Part shown: one piece after another, positions 43,912 to 52,781 of the stretch
Layout: every line of letters starts with the position of its first letter
Numbering within the stretch: the first letter of the stretch is position 1
Source: Neoalteromonas arenosi
Lineage (GTDB): Bacteria; Pseudomonadota; Gammaproteobacteria; Enterobacterales; Alteromonadaceae
Reading direction: 5' to 3'
NCBI RefSeq assembly: GCF_030362855.1
Contig: NZ_JAUCBP010000007.1
Coordinates: 186,001-250,000 of the forward strand
DNA: 64,000 bases
Notes under the pieces: generated by a model
What the model was told of the DNA's origin: nothing
The model's database searches: none
What the model saw: the letters and a program-made list of their open reading frames with translations, nothing else
Position numbers and translations under genes: made by a program

Positions 43912-44499
43912 CTACTCCTCGTACAATTGCAATGAATCAAGCATAAGTCGATACGCAGATATACCAAGATCAGTTTCACTTTGCTCGATTTTTAATGTGC
44001 CTTCAAACCAAAAGGGTTGCTGTAGTGAATCTAATTCGAAACCTTCGTCGGTTTTTGAATACAGGATCTGATTGGGTGCAGGTGGCGGCAGGTGCAAACA
44101 AGCGCCAAAGTAAGGAACTACAAAAAACTCAGTGACTAGATTGTTTTCATCATTGGCCAACGGCACAACGAAACCAGGGATACGAATCGCTTTATTCTCA
44201 AGTTCACTCACCACTCGATCAGATTTTAACACTTCATAAAAGCGCTTGGTGTCTTCGTCAACGTCTTTCAGATCATTTAAGGTCGACATATTGTCCATCG
44301 ATGATCCGTCTTCAATGCCACTCAATAATTCCGGAGGATTTAAATAGACATTGAGGTCATCAATAGGAAGTAGCTCAATCCATTCAATCGTTTGATATTC
44401 GACCTTATCTTCTGCTTGGATGTTAAACGAAAACAACAAGACAACGCTAAATGCGGCAAATGATGTAAGCAGAAACTTACGGAAAGCTTGTAAACTCAA
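43912..44499 (-). CDS. DUF3299 protein, paralogue 2 (exported)
   Basis: A 195-residue protein with a signal peptide (to about residue 29, FNIQA). The DUF3299 blocks AIRIPGFVVPLAND and FFVVPYFGACLHLPPPAPNQILY match those of the paralogue at 42759. The linker is acidic. It is the first gene of the minus-strand operon and is divergent from the ABC transporter across 98 bp that hold one Zur-type palindrome. It likely works with that transporter in zinc uptake; exact role unknown. Confidence 0.88.
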   Translation of the reverse strand: MSLQAFRKFLLTSFAAFSVVLLFSFNIQAEDKVEYQTIEWIELLPIDDLNVYLNPPELLSGIEDGSSMDNMSTLNDLKDVDEDTKRFYEVLKSDRVVSELENKAIRIPGFVVPLANDENNLVTEFFVVPYFGACLHLPPPAPNQILYSKTDEGFELDSLQQPFWFEGTLKIEQSETDLGISAYRLMLDSLQLYEE

Positions 44500-44526
44500 T
44501 GCTCTTTTCCCCCTGAAACGGTGTAT

Positions 44527-44543
44527 GTATGTTATAACATCAG
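44527..44543. promoter_or_regulatory. Zur-type palindrome between the DUF3299 operon and the ABC transporter
   Basis: The perfect palindrome ATGTTATAACAT (44529-44540) sits in a 98-bp divergent intergenic region, so one Zur dimer site could control both directions. It is 29 nt from the DUF3299 start and 57 nt from the ATPase start. Confidence 0.7.
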
Positions 44544-44597
44544 CCTTATCAATGAAATATATTTGGCCTTTAGCAGTTTTTTAAAGAGTGAATCGCA

Positions 44598-45278
44598 GTG
44601 ACTAACATAGCTATTGATATTCAAAACCTTCATTATCAATATCGCGGTAAAAATAAACACAACCCGTTATTCCACATTCCTAAGTGGCAGGTCGAAGCCG
44701 GGGATACTGTATTTCTACACGGCAAATCTGGCACCGGCAAGTCTACAGTGCTGAATTTACTGTCGGGCATATTAAAGCCCCTTAATGGTGATTTGCATTT
44801 ATTGGGCGAAAACTTCGGTGCTATGAAAGGCGCTGCAACGGATGCGTTTAGAGCAAAGCATATCGGTGTAGTTTTCCAAGTGTTCAATTTGATTCCGTAT
44901 TTACCTGTGCTTAAAAACATAGAACTGGCCGGTTACTTCGCTAACAACAAAACAGACATAGAGTCTGTCAAAGCAATGCTAGCAAGCTTGGCATTACCTG
45001 AAGAGGTTTTGATGCAGCCGGTTAGTCAACTCAGCGTTGGTCAACAACAAAGGGTGGCTATTGTGCGAGCCTTGATCAATTCCCCCGAAATCTTATTAGT
45101 TGACGAGCCTACTTCGGCACTGGATAGCTCGGCACGCGATGCCTTTATGCAGGTTCTGATGGATGTAGCAAAGCGCAAGAATACGACGATGATATTCGTC
45201 AGTCACGACCAATCGTTAGCGAAATACTTTCATCAATCGTTAGATGTTGCATCACTGTTTGCAGTAGAGGAGCATTAA
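44598..45278 (+). CDS. ABC transporter ATPase of the zrg-type zinc system
   Basis: The 226-residue ATPase has Walker A HGKSGTGKST, Q-loop VFQVFNLIPYLPV, signature LSVGQQQRVAIVRAL (Val replaces the first Gly) and Walker B EILLVDEPTSALD. It is of the LolD/MacB type that pairs with FtsX-like permeases. The permease gene starts 2 nt after its stop. The divergent Zur box and DUF3299 neighbours assign it to zinc acquisition rather than lipoprotein sorting. GTG at 44598 is the start used; AAAGAG lies upstream. Confidence 0.9.
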   Translation: MTNIAIDIQNLHYQYRGKNKHNPLFHIPKWQVEAGDTVFLHGKSGTGKSTVLNLLSGILKPLNGDLHLLGENFGAMKGAATDAFRAKHIGVVFQVFNLIPYLPVLKNIELAGYFANNKTDIESVKAMLASLALPEEVLMQPVSQLSVGQQQRVAIVRALINSPEILLVDEPTSALDSSARDAFMQVLMDVAKRKNTTMIFVSHDQSLAKYFHQSLDVASLFAVEEH

Positions 45279-45280
45279 TC

Positions 45281-46519
45281 ATGTTGCTGACTGTTGCCAA
45301 ACTGAGCTTAATTAGCCGCAAGAAAACCGCAATTCTGACGTTTTTATCGTTAACTATTAGTCTTTTAGTGTTGTTCAGTGTTGAGCACACTCGACTTGAG
45401 GCCAAAAACAGTTTCAATCGGTCGATATCTGGCACTGACTTGATTGTTGGTGCACCGAGTGGACAGCTAAATTTACTGTTGTACTCAGTATTCCGCTTGG
45501 GCTCACCGACTAATAATATCAAATACAGCAGTTATGAATTATTAGCGGAAAATCAATTGGTCGATTGGGCTATTCCCATATCCTTGGGTGATTCTCACAA
45601 GGGGTTTCGCGTGGTAGGCACCAATAAAAGCTACTTTGAGCACTTTCGCTATGGCAGTGACCGCGCCTTAACTATCGAGACGGGTGAGGCTTTTAGCGGC
45701 CTATTTGAAACCGTCATTGGCGCTGATGTAGCTGAAGAGCTCGGATATAAAGTTGATGATGAAATAGTCATCGCCCACGGTATTGGCGCGACCAGTTTTA
45801 AAAACCATGACCAAGCACCATTTCGCATCGCGGGTGTTCTTAAGCGGACGGGAACGCCAGTAGATAAAACTGTGCATGTGAGTCTCGAAGCGATTGAAGC
45901 GATTCACTTACCGGTCTCAAAGTTACTTGAATTGGTTGACGATCCCAACGCAGTAGAACTTGAGCCAGCGACAATCACAGCCGTGTTATTGGGGCTCAAT
46001 TCGCGCTTAGCGACTTTTCGTTTACAGCGAGAAATCAATAACTATCCGAGCGACCGCTTAATGGCAGTACTACCCGGTGTTGCGATGACCGAGTTGTGGT
46101 CATTGGTGGGAACAGTTGAAAATATTCTGCGTTTCATTGCTGTGTTGGTATTAATATCAGCCTTATTTGGCTTGTCGACGATGTTGCTCGCGTCCATGCA
46201 TGAACGGCGCAATGAGATAGCGGTACTGAGAATTTTGGGGGCGGGACCCAAGACGATTGTGACGCTCATCTTATTGGAAGCGTTATTGCTGGCAATATTG
46301 GCAATAGTTTCAGCGATTGTGATCTTGACCGGTGCACTATTTAGCCTAAATGAGTTTTTGGCCGCTGAATATGGCCTGTTCTTAACCTGGAATATATTTA
46401 CGCTGGAACTCTTGTACGTCAGTTTGGGAGTGATTACAGCGACAACTATCACAGCAGCGTTACCTTGTTATGAGGCGTATAAAAGCGCGATCTTGCAGCA
46501 GTTGTCGAATACACGTTAA
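45281..46519 (+). CDS. FtsX-like ABC permease of the zrg-type zinc system
   Basis: A 412-residue permease with an N-terminal helix (about 15-36), a periplasmic MacB-type domain (SGTDLIVGAPSGQLNLLLYSVF, FSGLFETVIGADVAEELGY) and three C-terminal helices (RFIAVLVLISALFGLSTMLL and following). This is the standard FtsX/MacB half-transporter layout. With the ATPase 2 nt upstream it forms a complete importer or extractor. A bidirectional terminator at 46541 ends the transcript. Confidence 0.9.
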   Translation: MLLTVAKLSLISRKKTAILTFLSLTISLLVLFSVEHTRLEAKNSFNRSISGTDLIVGAPSGQLNLLLYSVFRLGSPTNNIKYSSYELLAENQLVDWAIPISLGDSHKGFRVVGTNKSYFEHFRYGSDRALTIETGEAFSGLFETVIGADVAEELGYKVDDEIVIAHGIGATSFKNHDQAPFRIAGVLKRTGTPVDKTVHVSLEAIEAIHLPVSKLLELVDDPNAVELEPATITAVLLGLNSRLATFRLQREINNYPSDRLMAVLPGVAMTELWSLVGTVENILRFIAVLVLISALFGLSTMLLASMHERRNEIAVLRILGAGPKTIVTLILLEALLLAILAIVSAIVILTGALFSLNEFLAAEYGLFLTWNIFTLELLYVSLGVITATTITAALPCYEAYKSAILQQLSNTR

Positions 46520-46540
46520 GAGCCGTTAGGTAAAACGCTA

Positions 46541-46580
46541 AAAAAAAGAGCATCGTTGTTGCCAACGATGCTCTTTTTCT
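46541..46580. terminator. Bidirectional Rho-independent terminator
   Basis: A 14-bp stem AAAGAGCATCGTTG / CAACGATGCTCTTT with a 4-nt loop is flanked by A-rich sequence on the left and TTCT on the right. It lies between the convergent permease and TonB-receptor genes and would stop both. Confidence 0.92.
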
Positions 46581-46593
46581 GTCAGGGAGTTGC

Positions 46594-49116
46594 TTAGAAA
46601 GTACCGCGAATACCCAGAACTAAGTTACGACCTGGACGAGGTGCCAAGTCTTTGAGGAATGACGTATGCACACGCGCCTCTGTATCGCCAAGGTTTTCAC
46701 CTTTAAAGTAAACCTCCATGGATTGATTCATCACCGGTAGCGTGTAAGCCACGTCTAGATCCACAAGGGTGTAACCATCAGTAGCCGTTTCGAACTCGGC
46801 AATGCGGTCTTGCGACTGGTAACGAGTGATATCCAGGTTGGCGGTTAAGTCTGAGGTTTGATACGACAAACTTGTCCCAAAACGCATGGGTGACGTACGC
46901 GGTAGGTCGCCACCGTCTTTTAAACGGGCTCTTACGTAGTCAGCGAAACCAGACAGAATAAACTCGTCATTCATCTGCCAGCTAACTTGCGCTTCAAAAC
47001 CGTTTAATATCACATCGTCACGCGCGAATCGCAAAACGGGCAATTCACCTTCATGCTCGTGCTCATCTTCGTGCATCTCGTCGTCATGCATGTCTTCTTC
47101 ATGTCCATGCTCTTCTTCGTGATCATGTCCATCTTCGGCATACAAACCGGTATCTAATTGATAGTAATAGTTATCAATCTGGTTGTAGTACAAATTGAAG
47201 ATGAAGCCAACATCACCTTCGGTTTTACGCCAAGTAAGATCGATATTGGTAGAGGTTTCTAGCTCACCGAAATCAGCGTTAAATTCAAATTCCGTCTCGC
47301 CATCGTGCTCTTCAGGTACAAATAGCGCGCCAATTTCATACGTACCTGTACCGATGTGCGGACCGAACGACAGCAATTCTGCAGAGGAGGGCGCGCGCTC
47401 TGAACGCGATAGGGCAAAACCAACGTTGTAACCGGGTTGGTAATCCCATACAACACCAGCCGATAAGCTAATCGGTGTGAAGCTTTCGTCATAGGAAAAG
47501 AGCTGTGACTCATCGTGGTGTTCGCCTTCATGCTCTCCTTCATGCTCATGCGCCTCATCGTGGTCGTCTGCGTCGTGCTCATCGTGTCCATGTGACTCGA
47601 GTTCCGGCAGAGGCACTGCATCGGCGGTGATATTAACGTGCTCGATACGCGCACCAAATTGGAACAAGAAATCACCGAAGTGGCGTTCTTCTAAAAGTGC
47701 AAGTGCGAGCATTTCTGTTTCTGACGGCGGGGTAAAGGCTTCTTCGCCTTCAGCGACAAAGTCACTGTTTTTATAATGCAGACTTAAACCACCTTTGAAG
47801 TCGTTAATGCTGCGGTGGAACCCGTCTAAGCGAAATTCGACAGTTTCATTTTGGAATACGGTACCGATTTCACCCTCTTCAATTTCAGCGTGCTCGTAAT
47901 CGGTGTAACCTGCGCGCACGTTAACTTGGCGAAAGAAACCATCAGCAAAATCGAATTGTCCTTGAATTTGAACGCGCGTTTGCTCAAGGTCGGCATAAAC
48001 CTCCTCGCCGTGCTCGTGCACACCTTCTTCGTGCTCCTCGTCATGCTCGTCTTCATGGCCGTGCTCTTCTTCTCCGTGGCTGTGACCCGGGATGCCATAT
48101 TCACGATTAAATTGCTCGATTGATAAACCAATATAGCCGTTATCCATCAGGTAGCTAGTGCCGAAAGTAAATCCACTGGACTCTTCCGCGCTATTTTCAA
48201 CGATACCGTCACCGCCGTGCTCGCCTTCGTGATCATGTTCGTCTTCATGATCTTCGTCATGCAGCTCAGCTTCGCCAGGGATCTCGTAATCTTCAGAGTC
48301 GCGGTAGTAGCCATCAAAGTAAAAGGCCAGACTATCGGTTCCAGTAGTAAAGTTAAACGCGCCAAGTTTCTCGTCATCGACAGTGCCAGTTTGAACTAGC
48401 CACTCACCTTGAGTTTCGTTAGTTTTGGGCACGCTCTGATCGACAACATTAACCACACCGCCTATCGCGCCGCTGCCGTAAAGCAAGGTCGCGGGGCCGC
48501 GGAATACCTCAATCTGTTGTGCGGTAGACGCTTCTGAAGCGACAGCATGGTCAGGACCAACGCGCGATACGTCACTGACATCCAAACCATTTTGCGCGAT
48601 TAACACCCGAGGGCCACTGAGTCCGCGGATAACCGGGGTACTTGCGACTTTGGCATGAAAATTAGAATGAACACCGGGAAGGCTTTCCAGCGTATCACCG
48701 AGCGTAGCCGCTTGTTGGCGGTCAAGCTCTTCGCCACCAATTACGCTGACAGGTAGGGCGGATTCCATCGCTGACAAGTGAATCGGAACAGCCGTAACAT
48801 CGATGATTTCAATGGGGGAGCGCTTCAATACAAAGGTCAAGCTTTCGCGGTCTGTATTGTCGAGTTCAACATGGGTGTGTAAATGGCTATAACCCTGAGC
48901 TTTAAAATGTAGCTCATTCAATCCAATCGACAAGCGGTCGAAAGTAAACTTGCCTGACTCATCTGTTTTTACTTCGATATTGCTACCTTCTAACACAATA
49001 TGAGTATTTGGGATTGGCTCGCCTTTTTCATTGACCACTGTGCCTTCCAGTGACTGGGCATTCGCCTGCATAGCAAATGCCGCGCTTAACAATAATGCTA
49101 GCTTTGTTTTTCTCAT
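46594..49116 (-). CDS. TonB-dependent outer-membrane receptor with His-rich loops (ZnuD-like zinc receptor)
   Basis: An 840-residue protein. A signal peptide (to about 21) leads into a carboxypeptidase-regulatory-like domain (LEGTVVNEKGEPIPNTHIVLEG), a plug (VIGGEELDRQQAATLGDTLESLPGVHS, PVIRGLSGPRVLI) and a 22-strand barrel ending in Phe (LVLGIRGTF). Four extracellular loops are packed with His, Asp and Glu (for example HDEDHEDEHDHEGEH and HGHDEHDADDHDEAHEHEG). This loading is the mark of zinc receptors such as ZnuD. Two Zur-type boxes lie upstream. It would bring zinc across the outer membrane for the ZrgA/ABC system. Confidence 0.9.
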   Translation of the reverse strand: MRKTKLALLLSAAFAMQANAQSLEGTVVNEKGEPIPNTHIVLEGSNIEVKTDESGKFTFDRLSIGLNELHFKAQGYSHLHTHVELDNTDRESLTFVLKRSPIEIIDVTAVPIHLSAMESALPVSVIGGEELDRQQAATLGDTLESLPGVHSNFHAKVASTPVIRGLSGPRVLIAQNGLDVSDVSRVGPDHAVASEASTAQQIEVFRGPATLLYGSGAIGGVVNVVDQSVPKTNETQGEWLVQTGTVDDEKLGAFNFTTGTDSLAFYFDGYYRDSEDYEIPGEAELHDEDHEDEHDHEGEHGGDGIVENSAEESSGFTFGTSYLMDNGYIGLSIEQFNREYGIPGHSHGEEEHGHEDEHDEEHEEGVHEHGEEVYADLEQTRVQIQGQFDFADGFFRQVNVRAGYTDYEHAEIEEGEIGTVFQNETVEFRLDGFHRSINDFKGGLSLHYKNSDFVAEGEEAFTPPSETEMLALALLEERHFGDFLFQFGARIEHVNITADAVPLPELESHGHDEHDADDHDEAHEHEGEHEGEHHDESQLFSYDESFTPISLSAGVVWDYQPGYNVGFALSRSERAPSSAELLSFGPHIGTGTYEIGALFVPEEHDGETEFEFNADFGELETSTNIDLTWRKTEGDVGFIFNLYYNQIDNYYYQLDTGLYAEDGHDHEEEHGHEEDMHDDEMHEDEHEHEGELPVLRFARDDVILNGFEAQVSWQMNDEFILSGFADYVRARLKDGGDLPRTSPMRFGTSLSYQTSDLTANLDITRYQSQDRIAEFETATDGYTLVDLDVAYTLPVMNQSMEVYFKGENLGDTEARVHTSFLKDLAPRPGRNLVLGIRGTF

Positions 49117-49143
49117 GATATCCGCTTAAATTCCAAAAGATTG

Positions 49144-49161
49144 GTAATGTTATATTGTAAC
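49144..49161 (-). promoter_or_regulatory. Zur-type box 1 upstream of the TonB receptor
   Basis: GTAATGTTATATTGTAAC, 28 nt upstream of the receptor start codon. It shares the ATGTTATA core with the sites at 41689 and 44527. A position overlapping or just below the promoter fits repression. Confidence 0.65.
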
Positions 49162-49175
49162 TAAATTTATGGATT

Positions 49176-49193
49176 GGTATGTTATATTGTCAC
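49176..49193 (-). promoter_or_regulatory. Zur-type box 2 upstream of the TonB receptor
   Basis: GGTATGTTATATTGTCAC, a second copy of the same motif beginning 32 bp from box 1, about three helical turns. Two boxes would allow stronger repression than at the other promoters. Confidence 0.6.
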
Positions 49194-49471
49194 AATTGCC
49201 AAGTAAACACATTGAACGGAAAAAATGTGCATCCCATCGCGTTAAACCGCCATTTTTCCTGTGGTGGTGAGGAATAGAGCTTTATTTTTGACCCAGTTTA
49301 CTGTCGCGATAATTTTCCAAATACACGGTAGATTGAGTCGGGAAATCTGAAAAAAGCGTGTAAACTGATTTTACAACAGTTCTGTGTACCTATTGTATCG
49401 GCTTGATTATTGCGACGCAGGGTGTGTGGTTTAAAAGAATGAGAAACGTACAGAAGAATTAGAGAATAAAC

Positions 49472-50845
49472 ATGGTTACCAGACGACAGTTTAATCTTGG
49501 TATGGCTAGCCTGGCCTTTACTGGATTATTTACCCATTTCAAAGCACTTGGCGCATCACCTTCGCGCATCGCCATGGCCGCTGAGAAAGCGTACGGCCCG
49601 CTCTTGCCCGATCCCAACGGTATTTTGGACTTGCCTGCTGGTTTTAGTTATCGCGTTATTTCAAAGTTAGGCGATATGATGAGTGATGGCTTACCTGTGC
49701 CCGATCGCGCCGATGGCATGGGCTGTATAGCCATTGATGAAGAACGGGTAGTGCTAGTGCGCAATCATGAGATTGCACCATCAAAAGACTTTGCAGAACA
49801 GCTCAAGCATTTACAGCCATTCAAAAATCAAGCCTACGATAGCATTAACGGCGAATATCCTTTGGCAGGTGGCACGAGCAACATCATATACAACACTAAG
49901 ACGGGTCAAATTGAAGACCAATTTATGTCATTGCTTGGCACGATTAGAAACTGTGCCGGTGGCACTACACCGTGGGGCAGTTGGTTAACATGCGAAGAAA
50001 ACGTCGCAACGGCATCTGAACATCTAGGTAAAGATCACGGTTTTGTATTTGAGATACCGGCATCCGCTACTGGTTTGGTCGACCCCATTCCGCTTAAAGA
50101 TATGGGGCGATTCAATCACGAGGCCACTTGCATCGATCCCAGTACCGGAATCGTTTATTTGACTGAAGATCGGCCTGATAGTTTGTTTTATCGTTTTATC
50201 CCCAATAAGCCGGGCCAACTGCAAAAGGGCGGTATTTTACAGGCGCTGGCAGTGAAAGGTCAGCCACAATTTGATACGCGCAATTGGTCAACACCACAAA
50301 TGCCAATGCTCCAAGCGTTTGACAGTGAGTGGATAACGCTTGATGACGTATATTCAAAGAATGACGACCTTCGTGAGCGTGGTCACGCAAAAGGCGCTGC
50401 CGTGTTTGCGCGTGGCGAAGGTATCCATTTTGACAATGGTGAGATGTATTTCTGTTGCACCAGCGGTGGTGCTGAGGAACTTGGACAAATCATGCGCTAC
50501 GTGCCTTCGTCGGCTGAAGGTACACCAGCCGAAAAAGAAGCGCCGGGTCAATTGAGTTTGTTTTTAGAGAGCCCCGATAAAAGCACGTTTAATTACGGTG
50601 ATAACATCGTTATTGCACCCAATGACCACTTAATTGTGTGCGAAGACCAATATTCCGATACGGTAAACAACCATTTGAAAGGCGTCACCCAAGATGGACA
50701 AACCTATGATTTGGCCGCAGTGCGCTGGCAGACTGAACCTGCAGGCGTATGCTTCTCTCCCGACGGCTCGACATTATTTGTGAATCTGTATTCACCCACG
50801 GCAACCATTGCCATTCAAGGACCATGGGAGCAGTTTAAGGCGTGA
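49472..50845 (+). CDS. PhoX-like (DUF839) Tat-exported phosphatase-family protein
   Basis: A 457-residue protein whose N-terminus TRRQFNLGMASLAFTGLF is a twin-arginine signal. The mature part follows the DUF839/PhoX pattern: GPLLPDPNGILDLPAGFSYRVIS, DGMGCIAID, RNHEI, GRFNHEATCID, YLTEDRPDSLFYRF and CVEDQ-like VCEDQYSD. PhoX enzymes use Ca/Fe rather than Zn, so they work when zinc is scarce. Its end overlaps the start of a COG0523 GTPase by 4 nt, which ties it to the zinc locus. Smaller DUF839 proteins may have other substrates, so phosphatase activity is probable, not certain. Confidence 0.85.
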   Translation: MVTRRQFNLGMASLAFTGLFTHFKALGASPSRIAMAAEKAYGPLLPDPNGILDLPAGFSYRVISKLGDMMSDGLPVPDRADGMGCIAIDEERVVLVRNHEIAPSKDFAEQLKHLQPFKNQAYDSINGEYPLAGGTSNIIYNTKTGQIEDQFMSLLGTIRNCAGGTTPWGSWLTCEENVATASEHLGKDHGFVFEIPASATGLVDPIPLKDMGRFNHEATCIDPSTGIVYLTEDRPDSLFYRFIPNKPGQLQKGGILQALAVKGQPQFDTRNWSTPQMPMLQAFDSEWITLDDVYSKNDDLRERGHAKGAAVFARGEGIHFDNGEMYFCCTSGGAEELGQIMRYVPSSAEGTPAEKEAPGQLSLFLESPDKSTFNYGDNIVIAPNDHLIVCEDQYSDTVNNHLKGVTQDGQTYDLAAVRWQTEPAGVCFSPDGSTLFVNLYSPTATIAIQGPWEQFKA

Positions 50846-51891
50846 GTAAAGTGCAAGCCGTTCCAACTAACATCATAACCGGAGCCTTAGGTGTTGGTAA
50901 AACGACGCTAATCCTTTCGTTACTGACGCAAAAACCAGCAAACGAAAAATGGGCAGTATTAGTTAACGAATTTGGTGAGGTTGGCATTGATGGCGCCTTA
51001 ATGAACGCGCCTGATCAGCAAGTATTTATTCGTGAGGTCCCGGGTGGATGCATGTGCTGTACATCAGGGCTCCCCATGCAAATTGCATTAAATCAATTAC
51101 TCGCCACGGCAAAGCCCGACAGGCTTTTGATTGAGCCCACAGGGCTGGGGCATCCAAAAGAAGTATTACAAACGCTCTCTGAGTCCCATTATCAAGAGGT
51201 TCTGAAATTACAATCTACGCTTACGTTGATCGATGCGCGTAAGTTGCGCAGTCAGCGCTGGCGCGAGCATCCAACGTTTAGAGAGCAGCTGGAAATTGCC
51301 GATGCTATTGTGGTGACTAAATCAGAACATTACGAACCACAAGAAAATCACAATTTAATCGCGCACCTCAAAGAGGTTGGTGTTAGTGATAAGCCTCGTG
51401 TGTACACGCATACGGAGCCGCTCGCGTTATCACTTTTGAACGATTTAGAGCGCCAGTCAGAGCAACTCAAACTAAATGCTCAAGAATATGAGCACCACCA
51501 AAACCATAGCCATGACCACAGTCACCATCATAAGCTCGAAGACCATTATTATCAGCCTTCACCGATTGAACTGGGTGAGGGCTCTCAAGATGTCTATAAA
51601 GTGGCCAATCATGGGCAAGGGTTCTTTTCCTATGGCTGGATCTGTTCTGGTCAACGCAAATTTGAATTAGATAAATTGAAAACCTTATTTGGCGCTATCG
51701 ATACCGAACGATTAAAGGCGGTGATGCAAACTGAGCAGGGCACCTATGGCTTTAATTTAGCTGATGGCTCATTGGAAGTGACTCAACACACCTATGATAA
51801 AGACTCGCGGATTGAGTTTTTAAGTGATGATGAACAACAGGCAATTAAAATTGCTGACCAAATTGAAATTGAGTTAGGTTTACGAGTTTAA
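50842..51891 (+). CDS. COG0523/CobW-family metal-chaperone GTPase
   Basis: The 349-residue protein starts at a GTG overlapping the PhoX-like stop (GTGA). It has Walker A GALGVGKTT, the metal site GGCMCC, the EPTGLGHP loop and a His-rich linker (HHQNHSHDHSHHHKLEDHYY, about 215-235) before the CobW C-terminal domain. The guanine-specificity motif reads TKSE rather than the usual N/TKxD, so nucleotide preference may be altered. Such proteins load zinc onto client proteins during starvation and are frequent members of Zur regulons. The coupled PhoX-like protein is the obvious candidate client by position. Confidence 0.9.
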   Translation: MSKVQAVPTNIITGALGVGKTTLILSLLTQKPANEKWAVLVNEFGEVGIDGALMNAPDQQVFIREVPGGCMCCTSGLPMQIALNQLLATAKPDRLLIEPTGLGHPKEVLQTLSESHYQEVLKLQSTLTLIDARKLRSQRWREHPTFREQLEIADAIVVTKSEHYEPQENHNLIAHLKEVGVSDKPRVYTHTEPLALSLLNDLERQSEQLKLNAQEYEHHQNHSHDHSHHHKLEDHYYQPSPIELGEGSQDVYKVANHGQGFFSYGWICSGQRKFELDKLKTLFGAIDTERLKAVMQTEQGTYGFNLADGSLEVTQHTYDKDSRIEFLSDDEQQAIKIADQIEIELGLRV

Positions 51892-52047
51892 ATTCCCGTC
51901 GATAAGTGTCAGGTTATTTTACAATACTGATTTTTGTTATTGTAAGTAACAGATAAATATATGCTTTTTATTTGGCTTTTATCTTGCTTGAAATTTAAGT
52001 GAATACAACGAAATTTCAATATGTAGAAGTTAGAAGTGAGTAGTAGT

Positions 52048-52758
52048 ATGAAAAAAGTAGTGTTGTTTTTATGTATTAGCGGCTTGCTATCTTTGGCTAA
52101 TGTCGCACATGCCGCATTAATTTCTGTTAATGCCTACAGCATGGTCAACGGTAACACCGGAAGTTACACCTACCATGACGATGATTACAGCGGCAGCGGT
52201 AATCCGCTACTTAACGGTAGTTTTTTGTCGGGTGGCACTGGTAAGTTGACCGATGGCGTTATCGCCAACGATCTGTGGTGTAACACCGAGAGTACAGGAG
52301 TGTGTGGCACTATTGGCTCGGATATCAACGGATTATATGTAGGTTGGTTATATACCGCCCCAACAATTACCTTTTCATTTGACCCAGGTACGCGAATTGA
52401 TCGAGTGGTCATATATGCTGATGATTCAGAATTTAACCGTGCAACGAATGCGGTGCAACCTGGTGCATTTGGTTTTGGTGGTGTTGCCGCACCTGCAGCC
52501 GCGGAAATCTTCGAGTTAGGTCAAACGTTTAACTTAGGCAATGTAGCCAACGGTGGTCCAAATCGTTATGTTATTGATTTCAATGCGATTATGACCAGTG
52601 CATTGACGTTGCGTTTAACTGGCCTGAGTCCTTGGATTTTTGTCAGTGAAATTCAATTCGAAGACACATCACTGCGCGTTGATGCCAATGCACCAGCAAC
52701 AGCGGGTATTTTTGCGTTTGCACTTGCCATATTGGTTTGGCGTCGCAAAAAAAGCTAG
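52048..52758 (+). CDS. Probable PEP-CTERM exported protein with jelly-roll-like domain
   Basis: The ATG at 52048 opens a signal peptide (MKKVVLFLCISGLLSLANVAHA); a GTG at 52036 is an alternative. The body is beta-rich (WLYTAPTITFSFDPGTRIDRVVIYADD, ALTLRLTGLSPWIFVSEIQFED), like discoidin/galactose-binding folds. The C-terminus NAPATAGIFAFALAILVWRRKKS is a PEP-CTERM-type tail of the APA variant seen in Alteromonadales: short motif, hydrophobic helix, basic end. It lies 73 nt from the end of the convergent GH81 glucanase and may be a surface carbohydrate binder. Ligand not known. Confidence 0.72.
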   Translation: MKKVVLFLCISGLLSLANVAHAALISVNAYSMVNGNTGSYTYHDDDYSGSGNPLLNGSFLSGGTGKLTDGVIANDLWCNTESTGVCGTIGSDINGLYVGWLYTAPTITFSFDPGTRIDRVVIYADDSEFNRATNAVQPGAFGFGGVAAPAAAEIFELGQTFNLGNVANGGPNRYVIDFNAIMTSALTLRLTGLSPWIFVSEIQFEDTSLRVDANAPATAGIFAFALAILVWRRKKS

Positions 52759-52781
52759 ATCAGACGCTAATTTATAAGTAC

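Larger units (their letters stand above)
49117..49471. other. Divergent intergenic region between TonB receptor and PhoX-like gene
   Basis: About 355 bp. The receptor-proximal part holds two Zur-type boxes (49144-49161 and 49176-49193). The rest has no gene and no clear Zur box near the PhoX-like start. Confidence 0.5.

Noticed and set aside
47259-47675. Long reading frames opposite or inside the TonB receptor gene
   Set aside because: They are caused by the skewed codons of the His/Asp/Glu-rich loops, not by genes.
49272-49471. A Zur box for the PhoX-like / COG0523 pair
   Set aside because: No ATGTTATA-type core was found close to the start at 49472; the boxes at 49144-49193 are nearer the receptor gene.
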